The position numbers and the translations under genes were made by a program. A stretch of 25,605 nucleotides of DNA from positions 1-25,605 of the IMG/VR virus record IMGVR_UViG_3300010354_000575; one strand, 5' to 3'. The notes under the pieces are model-generated. The model was given only the letters and a program-made list of their open reading frames with translations, made no database searches and was not told the origin of the DNA. This document shows, one piece after another, positions 10,101 to 17,494 of this stretch; the first letter of the stretch is position 1, and each line of letters starts with the position of its first letter. This DNA is from a virus.

Positions 10101-12702
10101 GCTGAACACCCAGAGCCTTCTGAATGGTCGTCGCGCCTCGCGTCGGACTGTAACCCAGGCTCAGATCCGTCAGATTGCTGCTGCTACCTCTGATGGTGCC
10201 GGCAATCTTCTGCGCCGCATGGTGCAGCAAAACCCGATTGATTTGGAGGAGCTTTCTGATATCTCCCGCATGAGTGAAGAGGAGATCGTCATGGATGCCT
10301 GGCGTGGCATGCAAGATGCTCTTGGTGAGAACTTCGACGTTGATATGTCGCAGCTCCTCACTCAGCAGGTCGGCAACGATGTTCTCTTGTCCCGAGCTGG
10401 CATTGTTCAGGTGCGTGGTCTGATGCAGGAGCTGGCTAACCAGATGTATGAGACTGCTGGCCCGCTCATGACGATGATCGACAACAACGTCGATGCAATT
10501 CCTGCATTTAGCCGTCTTGCAGACAATCTCAAGGCCCTGATGCGTGTCCACAAGGTCAGCGCCAATGTCTACGGCAACATGCTGAGGGCTTATCAGATCC
10601 CCATCCCCCTGCTGGGCGGAACGATCTCCATACCCGTCAGGACTCTGACTCCTGAACAGCTTGCCCGTGAGATCAGGAATGTTGACCAACAGCTCGATGG
10701 CATTGTTCGTCGCATGGCTGAGGCTGACCCTGAAGCTCGTCAGGCCGGCTACCGGCTGCTGAACGCCCTGGTGCTTGCTGAAGGTGATGTGTCCAAGATG
10801 GCAAGCCTTGGTAAGTGGATGGACAAGCTCATTGTTGGCAAAGGTCTGTCGATCTTTTACAACTCCCTGCTTGCTGGCCCCAAGACCCAACTCACCAACA
10901 TTGTGAGTGGGATGGTCAACACCATCTATCGTCCCATCGCTGCTGCAACTGGTGGCAATGCCTCCGCTAAGAAAGCTGCTGCAGCATCGTTCTACAACTT
11001 CTCTCAGACCATCCAGGACGCCTTTGATATTGCTTGGCGCTCCATGAAGGATGGGGCTGTCAATGAGGGTGATAAGGGCTTTATTGAGGCCACTCAGGCC
11101 GACCTGCAGCTTCAGATCCTCCGCAAGTCGGCTGAGATTTCTGATGACATGGGCTTTAAGGCAGGTGTTGGCCTCATCGATATGATGAACAACATCGCTA
11201 ACTTCCCGCTGTTCAACTGGCCTAGCAAGTTGTTGACGGGTGGTGACGAGTTCTTCAAGACCATGGTCTCTCGTATGGAGTACAACTCCAGGACCATGAT
11301 GAAGGCTATCGAAGAGTCTGCTGGAACTGATGATCCTGTTAAGGAGGTCTTCGAGCGCCTTTACAAGGCAAGCTACGACCGTACCTTTGACCCTGATACT
11401 GGACGCATCCTCGATGATGAGCTTCTCGATGTCGCTAAGGATGTGACCTTCCAGGCAGAACTGGAGGGTATGGCTAAGTCATTCGGGAACTTTGTTAACT
11501 CAGTACCTGTGATGAAGATCTTCTTCCCATTTGTGAAGACAGGTCATAACATCTTGGTCTATGCAGGGACTCATGTTCCTGTTCTTGGCAAGTACTTGGA
11601 TGAATATAAGGCTGTTATGGCCGGTGAGGATGAATATGCCAAGGCTGTGATGCGTGGTAGGCAGGCTTGGGGCACCGTCTTGGTGCTTGGAGCGGCTCTA
11701 TCTGCTCATAACGGCATGATCACGGGTAATGGCCCACCGGATCCCGAGGAGCGCAAGCTTTGGCTGAAGCAGCACCCGGCTCGGTCTATCCGAGTTGGTG
11801 ATAAATGGATTGATTACAGCCGTATCGAGCCTTTTGGCTGGCTGCTGAGCTCTGTGGCTGACCTCTATGACATGACCCAGCGTGGTCGACTCTCTGAGGA
11901 CCGTGCAGGCTATCTGGCCGGCTATCTGACTTATGCAGTTGCTGCAAACTTTACTAATAAGAGCTACATGCAGGGTGTTGTGCCTCTTGGTCGCATCCTT
12001 ACCCCTGGCTGGCAAGGTATTGAGACCTTGAAGCAGGTTCCTGTAGACACTATCAATAACTTCATTCCCTTGGCTGGTGTTCGCTCGACGTTTGCGAACA
12101 TGCTGACCCCCTACATGCAGGAATACAACGAGGTCTTAGACCGTTCTCTGTTCCGTGCAAGTGGTGGTTTGGCCAAGGTCGGAGCTCCTATGTACGACTG
12201 GCTCGATGGAAGCTTGGTGCCTAACCCCAATGCTGGATTCAATGCCATTAACCCCATTGCTATCCGTACTAGGAAGAAAGACATCGTGCGCGATGCGTTA
12301 GAAGATATTGAGTTTGACAATACGGTGATCTCGAAGACGGTATCCAAGGTCAAGCTTGACAGGGAACAACGTTCCCGCATGCAACAGATAATGGGGAATA
12401 GTACTCTCCATAAAGAGCTTGAACATTGGATTAAACAGCCGTCCTTCTCCACTGCAGTTAAGGACTTTAGGGCCCGACTTGCTGCAGGGGATCGTGTTGT
12501 TAAAGAGAATGAGCCCTTCTACAGCGAGATTGTTCGCATTATTGAGCGTCATCGTGATGCTGCTGTTGAGCAAGTGAAGCGAGAGTTCCCTGAGCTGCAA
12601 GGGGAGATCCGTGAGAATCAAATCCTTCGGGATTCACAACGCAGGCCGCAGGTCGACTCAAGCACCATCGACTTAGATCGAATCGTAAACATGCCTAAAT
12701 AG
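7180..12702 (+). CDS. Very large internal virion protein, gp16-position ejection protein
   Basis: This 1840-residue protein lies in the T7 gene 16 position (T7 gp16 is about 1318). Residues 1-125 are rich in glutamine, proline and threonine and look disordered. Residues 125-340 hold small-residue and hydrophobic helices. Residues 580-760 look like an independent mixed domain, with an RIRERIYRRMGF stretch near 697 like a GNAT helix and a YHGS motif near 746. Residues 1200-1800 are long helices with a KGLSIFYNSLLAGPKTQL segment that I associate with large phage ejection proteins, and RVGDKWIDYSRIEPFGW near 1530. I see no transglycosylase at the N-terminus, unlike T7 gp16. Transfer of DNA across the inner membrane is inferred from position. 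Confidence 0.8.
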   Translation: MPDYIDQLFDANKPQQTPGLSGANLEDALTKDNEQAVVAQQPQQTQTAQSPVAPRQQRQTVNGLFGYNPNTGLDSVGKFLEQNVLIPGADLIDNLQGDKKTPDQIAKERQQQRLKAQQKTQATNKALTEAQPEPVRAVRGAIRGAAESTLNTAELVGDALQTLNPFRQFPTIGGPATQIADKDNIFSNKYEWAKWDLGRDEVGAKTPVGKVAQDLLEFVLLAAPTGGFGALRGIGPKLASAPGVLGKTGVLLKSAGYGAVRNAPADLAMALRGEGNLSNTLREAGLPNWATPLAIDENDTGASLAAKSVLEGNLIALPFSFAADGVEALLAGRRAVAAATKAGKTQDEAVAEGINELQETLKDSIPNAQSGHMNAQQYLDTVSYNQTHHPSRSWRIEPVSEEVLASGRPVTTDNITGVLDGQGGLHGIVIDPAATPSEFVDFIARARDEGVTHFSLYTPGSVVGGEVRNILSIASYREIGTSAPDYAQLRASGWDPQNAISPEEAALNGPRLSHYVLDLTGELRPSNQLLANADEAYALRNATAQQLAGKVPDLNSSVNEIRRLPANQQLYWFDRQPISTVRLTDLGVEAQLERTSRAFRTITLPNGTDVRFSFVKQPIPNGLLTDVRAVEVEFSVSGGDIGAYGKRIVSWWNRLVRDELSPGTVVTNVPASNAYGRGTSDAQLRRGAIDPDDRIRERIYRRMGFSKGFPDNEGFWKQYAVVRFEPTGSGRFLEPLRVELDPNEYYHGSFANPEDLYRQIQAQRNPYEVANQILSQSPNNTPSRAVGIGRLSRQAASGIPVTWDDVAAVTPELFTPGTRDVSQLSTDLQSLFDSLMDSPGSRFIYDPVTRTPVSQGYAVFIDGVELFDDSDEAISSFFARHSDIFSRTDTALEMGIRDGEIYIRPVRLIADEQEAIALGRLFDQPEIFETQGLRQINTYGSDNLRDTMGQHLASTYGVPVEPRLVTPTEALADQLNTQSLLNGRRASRRTVTQAQIRQIAAATSDGAGNLLRRMVQQNPIDLEELSDISRMSEEEIVMDAWRGMQDALGENFDVDMSQLLTQQVGNDVLLSRAGIVQVRGLMQELANQMYETAGPLMTMIDNNVDAIPAFSRLADNLKALMRVHKVSANVYGNMLRAYQIPIPLLGGTISIPVRTLTPEQLAREIRNVDQQLDGIVRRMAEADPEARQAGYRLLNALVLAEGDVSKMASLGKWMDKLIVGKGLSIFYNSLLAGPKTQLTNIVSGMVNTIYRPIAAATGGNASAKKAAAASFYNFSQTIQDAFDIAWRSMKDGAVNEGDKGFIEATQADLQLQILRKSAEISDDMGFKAGVGLIDMMNNIANFPLFNWPSKLLTGGDEFFKTMVSRMEYNSRTMMKAIEESAGTDDPVKEVFERLYKASYDRTFDPDTGRILDDELLDVAKDVTFQAELEGMAKSFGNFVNSVPVMKIFFPFVKTGHNILVYAGTHVPVLGKYLDEYKAVMAGEDEYAKAVMRGRQAWGTVLVLGAALSAHNGMITGNGPPDPEERKLWLKQHPARSIRVGDKWIDYSRIEPFGWLLSSVADLYDMTQRGRLSEDRAGYLAGYLTYAVAANFTNKSYMQGVVPLGRILTPGWQGIETLKQVPVDTINNFIPLAGVRSTFANMLTPYMQEYNEVLDRSLFRASGGLAKVGAPMYDWLDGSLVPNPNAGFNAINPIAIRTRKKDIVRDALEDIEFDNTVISKTVSKVKLDREQRSRMQQIMGNSTLHKELEHWIKQPSFSTAVKDFRARLAAGDRVVKENEPFYSEIVRIIERHRDAAVEQVKREFPELQGEIRENQILRDSQRRPQVDSSTIDLDRIVNMPK

Positions 12703-12704
12703 CA

Positions 12705-15700
12705 ATGGCGCTTACTGAAAATAACTATGTAGGGAACGGCTCAACCGTTCTCTACTCTTTTACTTTTCCATACCTCAAGGCCACAGACATCAAGGTTCAA
12801 CTTGATGGGGTAATTACAACTGCATACTCTCTCGCCAATGCGACTACCGTACAGTTTAATGCTGCCCCCACAAACGGTACTGCAATTCGTATTTACCGTG
12901 ACACCGACGATTCAGCCTTGCCGGCTACGTTCTATCCAGGTTCCACCGTCAGGGCAAAGGACCTAAACGATAACTTTACTCAGTCTTCTTTCATTAACCA
13001 AGAAGTTAAGGCTCGGTTTGTGGACGCCACCGGCGCTACCATGTCCGGTAATCTTGGTTTTGCGGCTGGTAAAGGCATTGTTTTTGAAGGAACGACAGAT
13101 GATGCATTCGAGACCACCCTTAATGGCGGTGATCCAACAGCAGATCGCACCTTAAGCCTGCCTAATGTTTCTGGCACGCTTGTCAGCACTGGTGACACAG
13201 GTACTGTCTCCACCGCAATGGTGGCTAATTCTGCCGTTACTACTGCAAAAATCAATGATTCAGCAGTTACTACTGCTAAGCTTGATTCTGGAGCGGTAAC
13301 TTCAGCTAAAATTGCTGATGGCACCATTGTTACAGGTGATCTGGCCGATGGAGCTATTACCTCTGCCAAGATTGCAGATGGAACGATTGCAACTGTTGAC
13401 ATAGGCGACAGTCAAATCACCACAGCCAAGATTGCTGATGCAAATATTACAACGGCTAAGATTGCTGATGCCAATGTAACTACTGCTAAGGTTGCAGATT
13501 CTGCCATAACCAGTGCAAAGATTGCTGACGGCACAATTGTTGCTGCTGATATTGCTGCTGATGCAGTTATCACTGCAAAGATCCTCGACGCAAACGTAAC
13601 CACTGCCAAGATCGCCGATAGCAACGTTACCACTGCCAAGATTGCAGACGGTAATGTCACAACTGCAAAGATCCTTGATGCCAATGTCACAACTGCAAAG
13701 ATCGCAGACAGTAATGTGACAACGGCAAAGATTGCCGATTCCAACGTCACCACAGCAAAGATCGCTGACAGCAATGTCACTACCGCAAAGATCGCTGATA
13801 GCGCGGTTACTGCAGCCAAGATTGCTGATGGTGTGATCTCTACGACGAAGCTGACTGATGGGACGGTGGTCACCAATGCTGAGCACTCAGCTTTGACCCC
13901 CAACGACACCAGCTTCTTTACCACTTCTGCTTCTGATGCTCGGTACTTCCGTCAGGACAGCACCGAAACCATCTTCAGTGGCGATACGTGGTCGTCTAGC
14001 GACTCCAGGATTGCCTCTACGGCTGCCATCGATGCACGGATCATTGATCTTGTCGATGACGTGGGCGGCTTTGTCCCCATTGCCAACGAGACCAGCTTCC
14101 CCCTTACCAACCCGGACATCAACAACCCGGATGGGGCTGGGACGATCATCAGCATCAAGGAGATCAGCACCTCTAGGACTCCCTCCTCAGGGATTGTGAC
14201 CATTGCTAATGGTGCTGGCACCAATACCGTCACCATCAACGGTTGCGGTTCTACAGTGCTTGCGGCTGGCTTTGGGGTGCTTGTTGAGACCACCTCGACG
14301 CTTCACACGTACACCTTCCATCGTCTTGTTCCTAAGGCTACGGAGGTGACGACTGTGGCTGGCATCAGCTCTGATGTCACTACTGTTGCTACAAACAGTG
14401 CCAACGTCACTGCAGTTGCTTCAAATGCTGCCAACGTCAATACCGTTGCAGGTAGTATTGACAATGTAAACAACGTTGGTGGTTCGATTGCCAACGTGAA
14501 CAGCGTTGCCAGTAACCTGAACACGGTTAATGACTTTGCAGCTCGTTACCGTGTTTCCTCTACTGATCCGACCACTAGCCTCGATACTGGTGATCTAGTC
14601 TTCAACACCACTAACAATGAGCTGCGTGTCTTTAACGGTACTGCTTGGCAGGGTGGTGTAACCGCTACTGGCAACCTTGTCAGTAAGTCTGGCGATACCC
14701 TTACTGGTCCTCTTGGAATCACAGCAGGTACGGCTGCGTTGCCGTCTCTGTTCATCTCTGGTGATCCCAATACGGGAGTGTTTAGCGCTGGTGCTGATCA
14801 GCTGTCCTTTACGACTGGTGGTACGGAAAGGATCTCCATTAGTGCTGCAGGCAATGTAAATATTCCTGGTGCCCTGACTAAGGGTGGGTCGAACGTCGTC
14901 ACTGTTGGCGATACCGGCACGGTGACCAACACGATGCTGGTGGGAAGCATTGACAAGACCAAGATAACCGGAACTGCTATTACCGCCACTGACATTGGAA
15001 CCGTCACCAGCACAATGATTGCTGATGGCACCTTGGTCAACGCTGATATTAATGCTTCTGCGGCAATAGACAAGACAAAAATCAATGGCACCGCAATAAC
15101 TGCAGCCGACACTGGCTCAGTAACCAACACAATGTTGGCAGGTAGCATTGACAAGGCCAAAATCAGCGGCACCGCAATTACCGCAGCCGATACTGGCACG
15201 GTGACATCAGCCATGATTGCTGACGGCACCATCGTGAATGGTGACATCAGCGCTACGGCCGGGATTGCAGTCAGCAAGCTGGCGGCCAACACTATTAGTG
15301 GCGTGACGCTGGGCGGCAGCCTGAGTTCCGTCACCTTCAACAACGGTGGCGCTGGTGGCGCATCTGGCAGCACCTTTAATGGTTCCGGCGCTTTGACTGT
15401 CTCCTACAACAGCGTGGGAGCGCCTTCTGCGACAGGTGCTAACGCATCTGGCACCTGGGGCATCAACGTCACTGGCACCGCAGGTTCGATCAGCGGATTT
15501 AATAACCCAACGACCTCTGCGACAGGAAACACGATTGTCTACCGGGATGGCAATGGCGACATTTACGGTCGCTACTTGTTTGTGCAGCACTTAAACCAGG
15601 CATCCACAAACAACGAAAACCCGGGGGTTAGCCAAATTCTTGTTACCAATGGCTCTGATAATTACGCCCGAAAGGCCAGCATTTCTCACCTAGCAAGCGC

Positions 15701-16109
15701 AGTCCAATCCAACGCAGGCGGCACCTGGGGCATCAATGTTTCGGGTACAGCAGCTGCGCTGTCAACCGCTTCTGGTTCGGCTCCGTCTTACGCAGCACGC
15801 GCCTGGGTGAACTTCAACGGCACTGGGACTGTGGCGATTAGAGCAAGTGGCAACGTGAGCAGTATTACGGATAACGGGGTGGGGGACTATTATGTGAACC
15901 TTTCTACGGCAATGTCGGACGCCAATTATGGCGCGCATGTCACTACCCAGAGTAGCCCAGCAGACGGCCCAGATTCACCCTGTGTATTTTACAACAGAAC
16001 AGCTAACGTTAAGGAGAATCCCACAACAAGTTCTTATCGACTTTGCATAACAGCAAGCAATGGTATTGCCAAAGATCGTGATTACGTCTGCACTTCTGTT
16101 TTCCGCTAA
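12705..16109 (+). CDS. Tail fibre protein with T7-type N-terminal anchor and long repeat shaft
   Basis: This 1134-residue protein is about twice T7 gp17 (553). Residues 1-110 match the T7 fibre anchor: NNYVGNGSTVLYSFTFPYL, then IRIYRDTD, FYPGSTVRAKDLNDNF and Q-rich helix starts. Residues 168-387 are 22 decapeptides around VTTAKIADSN. Residues 545-615 have an N-V repeat of coiled-coil type (ANVNTVAGSIDNVNNVGG). Residues 735-859 hold a second repeat family, and GTWGIN motifs recur near 917 and 1007. The C-terminus from about 1025 (ARAWVNFNGTGTVAIRASGN) resembles tips shared by cyanophage fibres and probably binds the host. The start is two bases past the previous stop. Confidence 0.92.
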   Translation: MALTENNYVGNGSTVLYSFTFPYLKATDIKVQLDGVITTAYSLANATTVQFNAAPTNGTAIRIYRDTDDSALPATFYPGSTVRAKDLNDNFTQSSFINQEVKARFVDATGATMSGNLGFAAGKGIVFEGTTDDAFETTLNGGDPTADRTLSLPNVSGTLVSTGDTGTVSTAMVANSAVTTAKINDSAVTTAKLDSGAVTSAKIADGTIVTGDLADGAITSAKIADGTIATVDIGDSQITTAKIADANITTAKIADANVTTAKVADSAITSAKIADGTIVAADIAADAVITAKILDANVTTAKIADSNVTTAKIADGNVTTAKILDANVTTAKIADSNVTTAKIADSNVTTAKIADSNVTTAKIADSAVTAAKIADGVISTTKLTDGTVVTNAEHSALTPNDTSFFTTSASDARYFRQDSTETIFSGDTWSSSDSRIASTAAIDARIIDLVDDVGGFVPIANETSFPLTNPDINNPDGAGTIISIKEISTSRTPSSGIVTIANGAGTNTVTINGCGSTVLAAGFGVLVETTSTLHTYTFHRLVPKATEVTTVAGISSDVTTVATNSANVTAVASNAANVNTVAGSIDNVNNVGGSIANVNSVASNLNTVNDFAARYRVSSTDPTTSLDTGDLVFNTTNNELRVFNGTAWQGGVTATGNLVSKSGDTLTGPLGITAGTAALPSLFISGDPNTGVFSAGADQLSFTTGGTERISISAAGNVNIPGALTKGGSNVVTVGDTGTVTNTMLVGSIDKTKITGTAITATDIGTVTSTMIADGTLVNADINASAAIDKTKINGTAITAADTGSVTNTMLAGSIDKAKISGTAITAADTGTVTSAMIADGTIVNGDISATAGIAVSKLAANTISGVTLGGSLSSVTFNNGGAGGASGSTFNGSGALTVSYNSVGAPSATGANASGTWGINVTGTAGSISGFNNPTTSATGNTIVYRDGNGDIYGRYLFVQHLNQASTNNENPGVSQILVTNGSDNYARKASISHLASAVQSNAGGTWGINVSGTAAALSTASGSAPSYAARAWVNFNGTGTVAIRASGNVSSITDNGVGDYYVNLSTAMSDANYGAHVTTQSSPADGPDSPCVFYNRTANVKENPTTSSYRLCITASNGIAKDRDYVCTSVFR
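13206..13865 (+). repeat. Tandem 30-base repeats, 22 units, coding decapeptides of the fibre shaft
   Basis: From residue 168 to 387 of the fibre the frame divides without gaps into 22 units of ten residues. The commonest form is VTTAKIADSN. Weaker units occur (IVTGDLADGA, IATVDIGDSQ, IVAADIAADA). The DNA units differ at many third codon positions even where the peptides are identical, for example GTAACCACTGCC, GTTACCACTGCC and GTCACAACTGCA for the same four residues. Confidence 0.95.
14907..15281 (+). repeat. Second repeat family of the fibre (GTAITAADTGTVT type)
   Basis: Residues 735-859 alternate two blocks. One is DTGTVTNTMLVGSIDKTKI-like and the other DIGTVTSTMIADGTLVNADI-like, joined by a recurring GTAITAAD. 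Two copies of each block are visible, of unequal length (27-39 residues). They share the T-K-I/T-A-x pattern with the upstream decapeptides and may derive from them. Confidence 0.8.
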
Positions 16110-16115
16110 CCCATC

Positions 16116-16361
16116 ATGAAACGAATCATCTTCCAAAACGAGACCGGCGGAGTCTCCATCATCATCCCCACCGGCGAACTCCCCATCGAGGACGTTGCCC
16201 AGAAGGACGTTCCTGCAGGCGTCCCTTACCTGTTTTCTGATCTCACTGACATCCCCAGCGACCGCACCTTCCGCGAAGCCTGGGAGGCTGACTTCAGCAA
16301 CCCTGACGGCTACGGCATTGGTGCCGACGCTTACTTCGCCGCCAAGGAGGCAGCCCAATGA
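16116..16361 (+). CDS. Small fibre-associated protein of unknown function (first of a pair)
   Basis: This 81-residue protein follows the fibre gene by six bases. It begins MKRIIFQNETGGVSIIIPTGE, continues with IEDVAQKDVPAGVPYLF, and ends with DIPSDRTFREAWEADF. I recognise this pattern from small proteins that accompany tail fibres in many tailed phages, usually without a proven function. A role in fibre assembly or fibre chaperoning is inferred from position. Its stop overlaps the next start (ATGA at 16358-16361), so the two are probably translated together. Confidence 0.75.
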   Translation: MKRIIFQNETGGVSIIIPTGELPIEDVAQKDVPAGVPYLFSDLTDIPSDRTFREAWEADFSNPDGYGIGADAYFAAKEAAQ

Positions 16362-16594
16362 TCACCATCAACATGGACAAGGCCAAGGCTATTGGCCACG
16401 ACCGTCGCCGCCAGCAACGCGCTGAGGAGTTCAAGCCCTACGACGAAGTGATCATGAAGCAGATTCCTGGCAAAGATACCGCTGACGCAGAGGCCAAACG
16501 TCAAGAGATCCGCAATAAATACGCTGTTATTCAAGGTGAAATTGATGCAGCTCAAAGCCCTGAGGAGATTAAGGCTGCTCTTGGGCTGGAGTAG
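16358..16594 (+). CDS. Small fibre-associated protein, tail assembly chaperone-like (second of a pair)
   Basis: This 78-residue, highly charged and mostly helical protein starts MITINMDKAKAIGHDRRRQQ and ends AAQSPEEIKAALGLE. That layout, a short MITINxDKAK strand and helix followed by a charged helix and a SPEEIKA tail, resembles the small phage tail-assembly-chaperone-like proteins encoded after fibre genes. It overlaps the preceding 81-residue gene by four bases. Function is inferred from position and resemblance only. Confidence 0.72.
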   Translation: MITINMDKAKAIGHDRRRQQRAEEFKPYDEVIMKQIPGKDTADAEAKRQEIRNKYAVIQGEIDAAQSPEEIKAALGLE

Positions 16595-16612
16595 TCCAAC
16601 CCTCTAGTTCAT

Positions 16613-16768
16613 ATGGATCTCACTAAAGATGAAATCAGGGTTGTCTGGCTAGCCCTTCACAACTACTTGCCTTACGACCCCACGATCGCTTGCGGTTTAT
16701 CCGAAAGCCGTCAAGTAGAGATCTGCAGTGATATTCGTGCCAAGATCTTTGCTGAATTCACCAAGTAG
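16613..16768 (+). CDS. Hypothetical 51-residue protein
   Basis: An ATG at 16613 opens a frame of 51 residues ending at TAG 16768 (MDLTKDEIRVVWLALHNYLP and so on, ending KIFAEFTK). It fills the space between the fibre-associated pair and the next small ORF. It looks helical with no membrane segment, and I recognise no family. Support comes from tight packing (18 bases after the previous stop, 15 before the next start) and ordinary codon use. A clear ribosome-binding site is not visible. Confidence 0.5.
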   Translation: MDLTKDEIRVVWLALHNYLPYDPTIACGLSESRQVEICSDIRAKIFAEFTK

Positions 16769-16783
16769 CCCCCTTCACTACCG

Positions 16784-16963
16784 ATGACCCGCGCCTTCTC
16801 TGAACTCACCAAGGATTTCAGCCCTGAGCGCCGGGAACGCATCGAGCAGCGCAAAGAGCAGCTGCGGGATCTGCTTTCATACAAGCCAATCACCCGCCCT
16901 GTCCAAGAGCAACTACCCGATCACCTACCAAACAACCCTCCCGCTTTCGGGGTGTCTAGGTAG
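16784..16963 (+). CDS. Hypothetical 59-residue protein with an antitoxin-like N-terminal segment
   Basis: An ATG at 16784 opens 59 residues ending at TAG 16963. The start, FSELTKDFSPERRERIEQRK followed by EQLRDLL, strongly resembles the opening helix of helix-turn-helix antitoxins of the HigA type (SPERRxRIExR pattern). In those proteins it precedes the DNA-binding domain. Here the rest is a proline-rich tail (RPVQEQLPDHLPNNPPAFG) with no helix-turn-helix. It may be a remnant or a protein using only the helix. No toxin gene is adjacent. Confidence 0.5.
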   Translation: MTRAFSELTKDFSPERRERIEQRKEQLRDLLSYKPITRPVQEQLPDHLPNNPPAFGVSR

Positions 16964-16991
16964 CTATCCGCCCCGTTCTGTGCTAGGTAAT

Positions 16992-17032
16992 GGTGGGGCC
17001 GCGCTGCGTCAACAGCCGACCCCGTGACCACC
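16992..17032 (+). other. Nested hairpin upstream of the ribbon-helix-helix gene
   Basis: GGTGG (16992-16996) can pair with CCACC (17028-17032), and GCTG (17003-17006) with CAGC (17013-17016). A G run at 16995-16998 and a C run at 17020-17023 can extend the structure. It fills an 82-base gap and ends 13 bases before the next ATG. It could be an RNA control element or a terminator; no T run follows. Confidence 0.4.
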
Positions 17033-17045
17033 CTGCGTACACAGG

Positions 17046-17246
17046 ATGATGACCCAATTAAATCAGCCACAATTAGGTGGGGCAAGCTCTGCGGACTTTG
17101 TGCCCCACTTTCGACGCAACTCCCAGCGCGTGACCATCACGATGAGCTGGGCCTTGCATCAAAAACTCATTAAGCGTTCCGACCAAGAAGGTCGAAGCCT
17201 AAGCAATCTTCTTGCGTATCTCATCGAGAGGTCTTGTCAAGAGTAG
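17046..17246 (+). CDS. Ribbon-helix-helix (CopG/Arc-type) DNA-binding protein
   Basis: This 66-residue protein has a flexible N-terminus (to about residue 25), then QRVTITMSWALHQKLIKRSD, which reads as a beta strand (RVTITMS) and first helix. EGRSLSNLLAYLIERSC follows as turn and second helix. This is the ribbon-helix-helix fold of small dimeric repressors that insert the strand into the major groove. The ATG at 17049 is an alternative start because AGGATGATG places two ATGs together. Such a regulator between the tail and lysis genes suggests control of transcription late in infection, but its operator is unknown. A candidate half-site follows the gene (17251-17265). Confidence 0.75.
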   Translation: MMTQLNQPQLGGASSADFVPHFRRNSQRVTITMSWALHQKLIKRSDQEGRSLSNLLAYLIERSCQE

Positions 17247-17250
17247 CTGA

Positions 17251-17265
17251 ATTAGATCGGTGCGC
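17251..17265 (+). promoter_or_regulatory. Possible half-operator after the ribbon-helix-helix gene
   Basis: ATTAGATCGGTGCGC begins four bases after the regulator stop. It shares ATTAGATC, GGT and GCGC, in order, with the spaced inverted repeat at 23655-23675. This is a resemblance seen by eye over a short stretch and may be chance. Confidence 0.25.
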
Positions 17266-17289
17266 TTTTAACCATATCTCTCACTAATC

Positions 17290-17490
17290 ATGCTTACCTT
17301 TCTTGGTTTGAAGGTCTCTTATGAGACCCTCGTTTTCTTTGCCCTTTTCTTGGGCTCTGAAATCATTGGCGCTAGCAAGCTCAAAGATAACAGCATCGTC
17401 CAAATTGTCCTGTCTTTGGTGGCTTACCTCAAGGTGGTCCGCAAGGAAGACGACAAGCTTCAAAAACTGAAGGACATTCTTAAAGGCTGA
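17290..17490 (+). CDS. Small membrane protein, holin candidate
   Basis: This 66-residue protein has a hydrophobic segment around residues 11-24 (YETLVFFALFLGSEIIG) and a second around 36-47 (IVQIVLSLVAYL). A charged tail follows (KVVRKEDDKLQKLKDILKG). The SEIIGASKLKDNSIVQ core is a pattern I recognise from small cyanophage proteins of unknown function. Two short membrane segments, a charged C-terminus and the position just before a peptidase make it a reasonable holin candidate. No T7 gp17.5 similarity is evident. Confidence 0.7.
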   Translation: MLTFLGLKVSYETLVFFALFLGSEIIGASKLKDNSIVQIVLSLVAYLKVVRKEDDKLQKLKDILKG

Positions 17491-17494
17491 GTCA

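Noticed and set aside
10000-10890. Long reverse-strand ORF (296 residues) opposite the gp16-like gene
   Set aside because: It lies wholly inside a well-supported gene, has no start context, and its composition looks like a codon shadow of the + strand frame.
13206-13865. CRISPR-like array from regularly spaced 30-base repeats
   Set aside because: The repeats are contiguous without spacers, lie in frame inside the fibre gene, and vary at third codon positions.
12980-13924. Three reverse-strand ORFs opposite the fibre repeats, with repetitive proteins such as ILAVVTLLSAIFAVV
   Set aside because: Their repetition mirrors the + strand decapeptide repeats. Stops are avoided because of the repeat codons, not because of coding on that strand.
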